DNA of 29,846 bases, taken from positions 1-29,846 of the IMG/VR virus record IMGVR_UViG_3300045107_000228. One strand, written 5' to 3'. A program made the position numbers and the translations under genes. The stretch's first letter is position 1; each line of letters begins with the position of its first letter. This DNA comes from a virus. The notes beneath the pieces were generated by a model. The model ran no database searches. It had not been told where the DNA came from and saw only the letters and a list, made by a program, of their open reading frames with translations. This document shows, one piece after another, positions 25,340 through 29,846 of the stretch.

Positions 25340-25628
25340 TGCGCACCTGTCAGGAGCTGCTTCTGTATCCAGAGAATCCGGCTCATCTCTTCGAGTTGCC
25401 GGTTCAACTGGGTCACGCGCGTCGTCAGCTTGTGGTTGTCCTGTCGCAACGTCTCAATCCGCTCTTTGGCCGCCTTCTGCATCTGCACCGGCTGCGGCTT
25501 CGCTTTGGTTGGGGTGGGGTACTGGGTCTGATAACGCTCGGCAGACTTGAGAGTCTTCTTATACCCCTTAGCCGACTCGCGCTTCATCTGCTTCTTGGTC
25601 TTGCGCCACTGCTCTTTGGTCAGCTTAC
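25336..25628 (-). pseudogene. 3' part of a small basic coiled-coil gene split by the IS
   Basis: This part encodes residues from about 15 to 111 of the gene whose first 14 codons lie at 27323-27365. Joining the two pieces at TTAC, with the IS removed, gives one uninterrupted 111-codon frame (84 bases from the ATG to the in-frame ATG at 25587, exactly 28 codons). The product is Lys/Arg/Gln-rich, with a coiled coil near the end (IETLRQDNHKLTTRVTQLNRQLEEM). It may still be made from the ATG at 25587 as an 83-residue product. Its original role is unknown. Confidence 0.8.
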
Positions 25629-25641
25629 CGAATAGCGCCGT

Positions 25642-25666
25642 AAAGCCCCTGCCTTCAGGCGTGGGG
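25642..25666 (+). repeat. Left-end hairpin of the IS
   Basis: AAAG (25642-25645) is followed by CCCC-T-GCC, a TTCA loop and GGC-G-T-GGGG, a stem with a bulged T at 25662. The AAAG plus bulged hairpin layout is that of IS608, where the tetranucleotide guides recognition of the TTAC cleavage site. An outer GCGCC/GGCGC pair (25635-25639, 25673-25677) encloses it. Confidence 0.85.
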
Positions 25667-25687
25667 ATATAAGGCGCTCCTTTCCCC

Positions 25688-25728
25688 TTGTATTATATAG
25701 GCTCATGCTGTATAATACTTGCATGAGC
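25688..25728 (+). promoter_or_regulatory. tnpA promoter with inverted repeat; probable leaderless transcript
   Basis: TTGTAT (25688-25693), 17 bp, TATAAT (25711-25716) gives a start near 25722-25724, at the tnpA ATG (25723). There is no SD, so tnpA would be leaderless. GCTCATGC (25701-25708) and GCATGAGC (25721-25728) form an inverted repeat around the -10, a possible operator. Confidence 0.65.
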
Positions 25729-26127
25729 AGCGAACGAACCTTCAAGAGCAACCACAACGTGGTGTACTCCTGCAAGTACCACATCATCTTTTGTCCCAAA
25801 TACCGCCGCAGCGTCTTGGTACGGGGTGTGGATGCGCGTTTCAAAGACATTGCGACGACGTTGGCGGCTGAGATGCGCGTAGACATCCTTGAATTAGAAG
25901 TGATGCCCGACCACGTACATCTGTTATGCGAGATTGATCCGCAGTTGGGTGTCCACAAGTTCGTGAAGCATCTCAAGGGACGTAGTTCGCGGCAGCTGCG
26001 CCAGGAATTTGACTGGTTGCGCTCCCGTTTGCCGACGCTGTGGACGAACTCGTACTTTGTGGCGACGGTTGGCGGCGCACCGCTGGCAGTCATCAAGCAG
26101 TATATCGAGAACCAGAAACACGTCTGA
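25723..26127 (+). CDS. tnpA: IS200/IS605 transposase TnpA (Y1 HUH), 134 aa
   Basis: The HUH motif is H64-V-H66 (MPDHVHLL), and the catalytic tyrosine is Y127 (VIKQYIENQ). These nick and join single-stranded DNA at the element ends. Length is normal for the family. The ATG at 25723 is preferred to 25705, since it fits the promoter position and gives a standard N-terminus; both are in frame. The stop overlaps the tnpB start by one base (TGATG). Confidence 0.95.
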   Translation: MSSERTFKSNHNVVYSCKYHIIFCPKYRRSVLVRGVDARFKDIATTLAAEMRVDILELEVMPDHVHLLCEIDPQLGVHKFVKHLKGRSSRQLRQEFDWLRSRLPTLWTNSYFVATVGGAPLAVIKQYIENQKHV

Positions 26128-27290
26128 TGCAGCGCAAGACCTTCAAGTACCGTCTGTACCCCACCCCACCGCAAGCCCGCTTGCTGGCGCAAGTGCTGGA
26201 TGTATGCCGCCACTGGTACAATATGTGCATCGAAGACCGCAAGTTGGCGTGGGAACTGGAACAGCGCAGCGTCACGAAGGGTCAGCAAGAAAAGACGGGC
26301 ATCCACTACCGCCGTACCTTCCCCAAAGCACAGGCCGTCTTTAGCCAGACGATGCAGGTGGTATGTGACGACGTAGATAAGGCGTATCAAGCCTTCTTTC
26401 GCCGCCTTAAGGCGGGTGAAACGCCGGGCTACCCGCGCTTCAAGGGCTACTACCACTTTGACAGCTTTGGCTTCAAGCAGTACGGTTCTGGCATTAAAAT
26501 CGACGGACGGCGCTTGAAGATATTCGGGGTAGGGCGGGTGCGCGTGCGGTGGGATCGCTCCATCGAAGGCACGATCAAGACCGTTCGCATCCGGCGCACC
26601 GCTGGCAAGTGGTATGCCTGTTTTAGCGTTGAACTGCCCGACCCCACGCCGCTTAACCCAACCGGACAGCAGATCGGCATCGATCTGAACGTGGAAAACC
26701 TGCTCACCGACAGCATGGGCAACCGCCGCGAGTCGCCTAAATACTACCGGCAAGCGCAGCGTGATCTGCGCCTTGCCCAACGTGCCGTGCAGCGCAAACA
26801 GCAGGGCAGCCAGAACCGTCGCAAGGCAATTTTGCGCGTTCAGCGTTTGCACGAACACATCAAGAACCAACGGCAAGACCTCCTCAACAAAGTTGCCCAT
26901 GACTACACGCGGGCCTTCGATTTGATTGCCCTCGAAGACCTGCGCATCACCAATATGGTACGCAATCGTCACCTCAGCAAAAGCATTTTGGATGCGGGTT
27001 GGGGCTACCTGCGCAACCGATTGACCGTCAAAGCTGCGAACGCTGGACGACAAATCGTGCTGGTAGACCCGGCCTATACCTCCAAGACTTGCTCGCACTG
27101 TGGTCAACTGTTCTCCGATCTAACCCTTGCCGATAGGTGGGTCACTTGCGATGCTTGTGGTCTAAGTCTCGCCCGCGACCACAATGCCGCGATCAATATT
27201 CTCAAGCGGGCGACTATCGGATGGGACACATCCGTACCGCTTAACGTAGCCCCGCTGCCAGCAGGATCGGTAAGGGCAAGCGTGCGGTAG
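26127..27290 (+). CDS. tnpB: RNA-guided nuclease TnpB, 387 aa
   Basis: All catalytic positions of the RuvC-like domain are present: D186 (GIDLNVENL), E270 (IALEDLR) and D351 (ARDHNAAIN). The four-Cys zinc finger is C322, C325, C341, C344. The N-terminal WED/REC-like part begins KTFKYRLYPTPPQ. Length (387) is typical, so this looks active. TnpB proteins use an RNA from the right end of the element to cut DNA matching the flank, which maintains the element after excision. The ATG at 26127 overlaps the tnpA stop; the longer upstream frame is a shadow of tnpA. Confidence 0.95.
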   Translation: MQRKTFKYRLYPTPPQARLLAQVLDVCRHWYNMCIEDRKLAWELEQRSVTKGQQEKTGIHYRRTFPKAQAVFSQTMQVVCDDVDKAYQAFFRRLKAGETPGYPRFKGYYHFDSFGFKQYGSGIKIDGRRLKIFGVGRVRVRWDRSIEGTIKTVRIRRTAGKWYACFSVELPDPTPLNPTGQQIGIDLNVENLLTDSMGNRRESPKYYRQAQRDLRLAQRAVQRKQQGSQNRRKAILRVQRLHEHIKNQRQDLLNKVAHDYTRAFDLIALEDLRITNMVRNRHLSKSILDAGWGYLRNRLTVKAANAGRQIVLVDPAYTSKTCSHCGQLFSDLTLADRWVTCDACGLSLARDHNAAINILKRATIGWDTSVPLNVAPLPAGSVRASVR

Positions 27291-27342
27291 AAACCCCCGC
27301 CTTTAGGCGTGGGGAGTGTCATGACCACCAAAGCCCCGACCG
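27170..27342 (+). ncRNA. Predicted TnpB guide RNA (omega RNA) with guide
   Basis: By analogy with other TnpB elements, the RNA should cover the 3' end of tnpB and the right-end hairpin and run into the flank. The guide would be about 16-20 bases from 27323, and the adjacent motif would be TTAC. I cannot see the exact 5' end or processing. Confidence 0.4.
27291..27322 (+). repeat. Right-end hairpin and tip of the IS
   Basis: CCCCC-GCC, TTTA loop, GGC-G-T-GGGG (27294-27314) repeats the left-end fold with the bulged T. AGTGTCAT follows; the element ends at TCAT (27319-27322). The hairpin begins 4 bases after the tnpB stop. Confidence 0.85.
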
Positions 27343-27365
27343 CGAATAGGTTGCTTCTTAGGCAT
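27323..27365 (-). pseudogene. 5' part of the small gene split by the IS
   Basis: The ATG at 27365 has GGAG (27375-27378) 9 bases upstream, inside the end of the previous gene. The first 14 codons encode a Lys/Arg/Gly-rich start (MPKKQPIRGRGFGG). Codon 15 is cut by the insertion after its first base and is completed by bases from 25627-25628. See the 3' part at 25336-25628. Confidence 0.8.
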
Positions 27366-27369
27366 CCAG

Positions 27370-27579
27370 TTAATCTCCTTCGCTCACGTTGCCTAGCCAA
27401 GCCGGGTTGACATGGCACGCGCCGACCGTCCCCATCCGGCTGATCAGCGCGTAGATCTGGTACACCGTGCGCGTCCACTTGTGCCACCAGTAGCACAGCG
27501 CATCCAATGTAGGCGCGCTGTCGCATAGCTCTTTTTCGATCTGGTATTGGGCGATCAGGTGGTTCAGATCGTCGCTCAT
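27370..27579 (-). CDS. Hypothetical protein, 69 aa
   Basis: The start overlaps the stop of the preceding gene by 3 bases (ATGA), so it is coupled. The product has a helical N-terminus (LNHLIAQYQIEKELCDSAP), then aromatic-rich helices (ALCYWWHKWTRTVYQIYALI). No family recognised. It lies just upstream of the IS-split gene. Confidence 0.7.
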   Translation of the reverse strand: MSDDLNHLIAQYQIEKELCDSAPTLDALCYWWHKWTRTVYQIYALISRMGTVGACHVNPAWLGNVSEGD

Positions 27580-28394
27580 GCTGCACCTGCTGTCCGCTCA
27601 TTCAGCGGAACGGCTTCACCGGCCTTCACCCGATCAATGGCGGCGATCAGGTTGGTTTCGGCCAGCCGCAGTTGATCCGGAATACCCTGCACGATCACAG
27701 CGATGGTGTGCCACTCGCTAATCACCGGGGCCAGTTCCTTCGCCATCTGGGCGGGCAGCGCGTTGATCGTGTCGGTCATGCTGGCGATCTGCGTCCCGAT
27801 CTTCTGTTCATGCTGTTCGAGCCGCTGCGGGATGCCTTCAATCGTCGCCAGTGGGCCGCGCGCTTCAGCCTTGAGGCCCTCGACCCAGTGCTGCTGATCC
27901 TGCATCGTGTCGCGGCGAAACCCTTCAAGGGCTGGCTTCAGGCCCTCGACGACATCCGGCGCAATATGCTTGACCGCCTCCGTTGTTTCGCGGATGGCAA
28001 CGGTCTGTTCGGCCTGAATCTTGTTGCGTTCGACAATGCCCTGGGCGCGTGCTTCGTCGCGTTCGGTTGCCTGCTTCAGGACAGCGATGGTTTCCTGGTG
28101 GACGGTCAGGAGGGTTTCGTTCTGGGCGGCGAGCTGGGAGAGGATGCCAATTTGGGCGTTTTCGCGCTTGCTTTGTGCTTCTAATGTGGTGCGTTCGAGC
28201 TGGGCCTGGAGCTTGCGGATTTCGTCGTTGGTACTCTCACGGGCCGCCAGACGTTCATTCAGCCCCTTCTGCACGGCTGCTTGATTGCGGAGGTAGACCA
28301 GCAGGGCGACCAGTCCTAACACCAAAATCACCATAACAAATTTGATGGTGTCAAGCTGGGCCGCCAGTTGTAAGATTTCTTTGGCTGCATCCAA
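27576..28394 (-). CDS. Membrane-anchored coiled-coil protein, 272 aa
   Basis: Residues about 18-36 (IKFVMVILVLGLVALLVYL) form one transmembrane helix near the N-terminus. Residues about 40-140 are a heptad-rich coiled coil with many Gln, Glu, Ala and Arg. The remainder is helical with repeated EGLKPALEG and GIPQRLE-like segments. Start is a TTG at 28394, the only start codon in the open frame before the TM segment; a TGA lies 8 codons upstream of it. Being the first gene of the packaging operon, it could be a membrane-linked infection or replication factor. No family recognised. Confidence 0.65.
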   Translation of the reverse strand: MDAAKEILQLAAQLDTIKFVMVILVLGLVALLVYLRNQAAVQKGLNERLAARESTNDEIRKLQAQLERTTLEAQSKRENAQIGILSQLAAQNETLLTVHQETIAVLKQATERDEARAQGIVERNKIQAEQTVAIRETTEAVKHIAPDVVEGLKPALEGFRRDTMQDQQHWVEGLKAEARGPLATIEGIPQRLEQHEQKIGTQIASMTDTINALPAQMAKELAPVISEWHTIAVIVQGIPDQLRLAETNLIAAIDRVKAGEAVPLNERTAGAA

Positions 28395-28728
28395 CCGCCC
28401 GATCCCCGTTAGATAAACCTTCGATCAGCACATTGACAGAGATACCGGGCGAGCGGACAACCGCTCACGTGTTCGGATTTAGCGCTGCCAGACGGCAGCG
28501 AGACATTTCATCCGATAATTTCGCTTATCTCTACCAACGCAAAATGCCGATACCTCGGCCCTTCTCATGCCGCCGATCCGTCGTTCAGGCGGTCAGCAAT
28601 CGGTTTCTTCGACAGGTTTTATAAACGGACGAATTGACCAGCCGGGGCGACGGATCGCCGCATACGTGAGGATAGATCAGTCTTGAAGCGGAATAAATAA
28701 GAAGTTCTTCGACAAACGCCGAAGAAAC
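28395..28728. other. Noncoding region before the packaging operon, with several palindromes
   Basis: No convincing gene is seen in these 334 bases. It holds two perfect small hairpins, GAGCGG-ACAA-CCGCTC (28451-28466) and CGCTGCC-AGAC-GGCAGCG (28483-28500), and a separated pair CGATCCGTCG (28573-28582) and CGACGGATCG (28649-28658). It must contain the promoter of the packaging genes if these start here, but I cannot pick a clear -35/-10 pair. A late promoter using a phage activator is possible. Confidence 0.5.
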
Positions 28729-28730
28729 TT
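28702..28730 (-). terminator. Hairpin terminator of the winged-helix-like gene
   Basis: AAGTTTCTTCG and CGAAGAACTT (28720-28730, 28702-28711) pair with one bulge around an 8-base loop, followed by CTTATTTATT. The gene's TAA stop lies inside the first arm. The T-tail is weak. Confidence 0.55.
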
Positions 28731-29043
28731 AAAACAAAGCAGGCTGTAACGCAGAGCGAACAGGGGGTGAGGTTAACCGCCGGACAGGGCGTCGCGGCGG
28801 CTGCGGCTGATGATTCGGCAGCCAGTACAGACCATCGTCATAGACGATCTGGTTGGTCACAACGAGCTTCTCCCAGTGCCAATACAGCGTGGATACGGCG
28901 CAGCGATGGCCCTGCGCCCGCAGTTCGCGCCACATCCGGTAACGGGTCGGTAGCCGTCCATTGTGCTGTGCGGCGTGCTGCTCGGCGATGGACATGATCG
29001 CGGAGCGGAGTGATTGGTGGAAAGGGGTTTCAGGTCGGGCCAT
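28729..29043 (-). CDS. Small winged-helix-like regulator candidate, 104 aa
   Basis: I use the ATG at 29043, which lies about 25 bases downstream of the inferred transcript start; a longer frame to 29103 starts upstream of the promoter. Residues about 28-75 (GRLPTRYRMWRELRAQGHRCAVSTLYWHWEKL, then IVYDDGLYWL) look like a helix-turn-helix with a wing. A Pro/Arg-rich tail follows. No clear ribosome-binding site. Upstream lies a promoter whose -35 is covered by a palindrome, which fits autoregulation. Confidence 0.6.
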   Translation of the reverse strand: MARPETPFHQSLRSAIMSIAEQHAAQHNGRLPTRYRMWRELRAQGHRCAVSTLYWHWEKLVVTNQIVYDDGLYWLPNHQPQPPRRPVRRLTSPPVRSALQPALF

Positions 29044-29074
29044 CGTCACCAACGGTAGAGTTCGGTTTGCGACC

Positions 29075-29114
29075 AGTGTAGCACAGATGAAGAGGGGGAT
29101 CAAGAGCGATCCCC
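29075..29114 (-). promoter_or_regulatory. Promoter and palindromic operator of the winged-helix-like gene
   Basis: On the minus strand, TTGATC (29098-29103), 17 bp, TACACT (29075-29080). The palindrome GGGGATC-N6-GATCCCC (29095-29114) covers the -35 box. The -10 context GTGCTACACTG is the same 11 bases as in the rightward cassette promoter at about 15057-15067. Confidence 0.75.
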
Positions 29115-29233
29115 TACTTCTTTGCGCCGGGCTTGGGCGCAGGGCGGGTGAGGGTCGGCGTGTTTCCCCTTACACCACAGCGAGTGATTCATAATCTAGC
29201 ACGAGTGTTCGGTTGTTATCAAGAGCCTCTGTT

Positions 29234-29846
29234 CTATAACAACGTCGGCTGGTCAGGTTTGTCCTGGGCGCGCGGCGCTGCCTTAAATGTCCCGCGTTCA
29301 GTCGGCATCTGGATCGCGGCCCCGGCCAGCAGCGCCTCTATCGTCAGAAGCTGGATACGCGGGTAGTCGCGCTGCCAGTGTTCCGAACGGTAGAACCCGC
29401 TGGTCACGGCTTCCTCCTTCATATCCTTGCTCGGCTCTTCCAGGGTGATGAACACGCCGATCTCGGCCTGCTCTCGATCCAGCACGCCGCGCAGGTCGCG
29501 CACGTCGCCGCTCTTGACGTGACCGCTCTTGACCTGCACCAGCACACGCTTGGGCTTGCCGCTGGCATCGTCGATGAAGTTGATCACACCGTCGATCCCC
29601 TTGTCGCTGCCCTTCTTACCGGTCTTGCTGCCCGCCTCGCCGCCCTGGGGACGCGCTTTGACGAGCGACAGCGCCCACCATTGGAACTGATAGCGGTCAT
29701 GGGCGGCCAGCTCGCGGGCGTCGTGCAGGTCTTCCGGCAGGCCGATCACCTCATACTGCGCATCCGGATACATCGCCTTCAGGCGGTATTCGTTCATGGC
29801 GGTTGCCATCGCCGTGATGTCGATCCCGATCCAGCGACGGCAACCG
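29234..29846 (-). CDS. DNA methyltransferase with C-terminal Mrr-like nuclease domain (5' part missing)
   Basis: The frame continues beyond the window edge. The first visible residues (RRWIGIDIT) match the SAM-dependent methyltransferase core of the N4/N6 DNA methylases. The next about 190 residues include a Mrr-type PD-(D/E)XK-like segment: GSDKGIDG, then VLVQVKSG (the QxK motif), then RDLRGVLDREQAEIGVFITLEEPS. Methylase-nuclease arrangements of this kind are known in restriction-modification proteins. If the endonuclease part is active it could degrade unmodified DNA; catalytic competence cannot be judged from the fragment. It is a minus-strand neighbour of the small regulator. Confidence 0.8.
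   Translation of the reverse strand, partial: GCRRWIGIDITAMATAMNEYRLKAMYPDAQYEVIGLPEDLHDARELAAHDRYQFQWWALSLVKARPQGGEAGSKTGKKGSDKGIDGVINFIDDASGKPKRVLVQVKSGHVKSGDVRDLRGVLDREQAEIGVFITLEEPSKDMKEEAVTSGFYRSEHWQRDYPRIQLLTIEALLAGAAIQMPTERGTFKAAPRAQDKPDQPTLL

Larger units (their letters stand above)
25629..27322 (+). mobile_element. IS200/IS605-family (IS608-like) insertion sequence, 1.69 kb
   Basis: The element carries tnpA (Y1 transposase) and tnpB on the plus strand. It lies directly 3' of TTAC (25625-25628), the target used by IS608-type elements, without target duplication, and ends at TCAT (27319-27322). Subterminal imperfect hairpins with an unpaired T lie at both ends. The borders are confirmed by the fact that deleting exactly this segment restores a small gene in frame. 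It is inserted against the direction of the late operon, so the packaging genes downstream depend on reading through it or on another promoter. Confidence 0.92.

Noticed and set aside
26404-26414. A GCCTTAAGGCG palindrome inside tnpB
   Set aside because: It is part of well-conserved coding sequence and lacks the bulged stem of the IS ends.
25620-27107. A 495-codon minus-strand frame through the IS
   Set aside because: It is antisense to tnpA and tnpB, both of which have complete catalytic residues.
27104-27601. A 165-codon minus-strand frame overlapping the 69-aa gene
   Set aside because: Runs across the IS right end and antisense to the tnpB end. The coupled 69-aa frame explains the region.
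28433-28624. A 63-codon plus-strand frame in the noncoding region
   Set aside because: It needs a TTG start, has no ribosome-binding site and crosses two hairpins.

Overview
The window is most of the late (packaging, head, tail and lysis) region of a tailed, siphovirus-like phage or prophage with a GC-rich genome. A long, tightly packed minus-strand operon reads right to left from about 28.4 kb to a terminator at 1362-1394. No integrase, tRNA or CRISPR array is visible, so free phage and prophage cannot be told apart. The host is not identifiable with certainty; the M23 plus SH3 endolysin without a signal peptide and the RHH protein type would fit a Chloroflexota or Gram-positive-like host, but that is only a guess.

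Layout, following late transcription: (1) Right edge: the C-terminal part of a DNA methyltransferase fused to an Mrr-like nuclease domain, and a small winged-helix-like protein with its own promoter and palindrome. (2) 28.4-23.3 kb: a membrane-anchored coiled-coil protein, a small protein, a small gene split by an IS200/IS605 (IS608-like) element carrying tnpA and tnpB, a 26-residue membrane peptide, and the small and large terminase subunits. (3) 23.3-16.8 kb: portal with MuF-like C-terminus, a zinc ribbon, a 909-residue fusion of 2H phosphoesterase, prohead protease and HK97-type major capsid protein, then small head and connector proteins. (4) 16.8-14.7 kb: an accessory cassette interrupting the structural operon, with a plus-strand HNH endonuclease, three small plus-strand genes ending in a UUCG-loop terminator, and a divergent HTH regulator. 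The two divergent promoters lie within 64 bp over two direct-repeat operators. (5) 14.7-3.2 kb: head-tail connector, tail terminator-like protein, tail tube, tail assembly chaperones joined by a predicted -1 frameshift at A7, a small membrane protein, tape measure, distal tail protein, a giant tail-tip protein with PKD-like and Asp-box repeats, and a fibre/baseplate protein. (6) 3.2-1.4 kb: a small protein, a holin-like protein and the endolysin. The last two genes begin with the same 73-bp leader, whose hairpin would bring a distant Shine-Dalgarno sequence to exact working distance from the start codon. (7) 1-1.36 kb: plus-strand genes including an RHH protein behind TGTATTACA repeats.

The most notable points are the 2H-protease-capsid fusion with a likely nested internal start for the capsid part, the duplicated looped-SD leader on the lysis genes, the IS insertion whose removal restores a small gene in frame (so the TnpB guide should match the uninterrupted phage allele), and the HTH-controlled accessory cassette.
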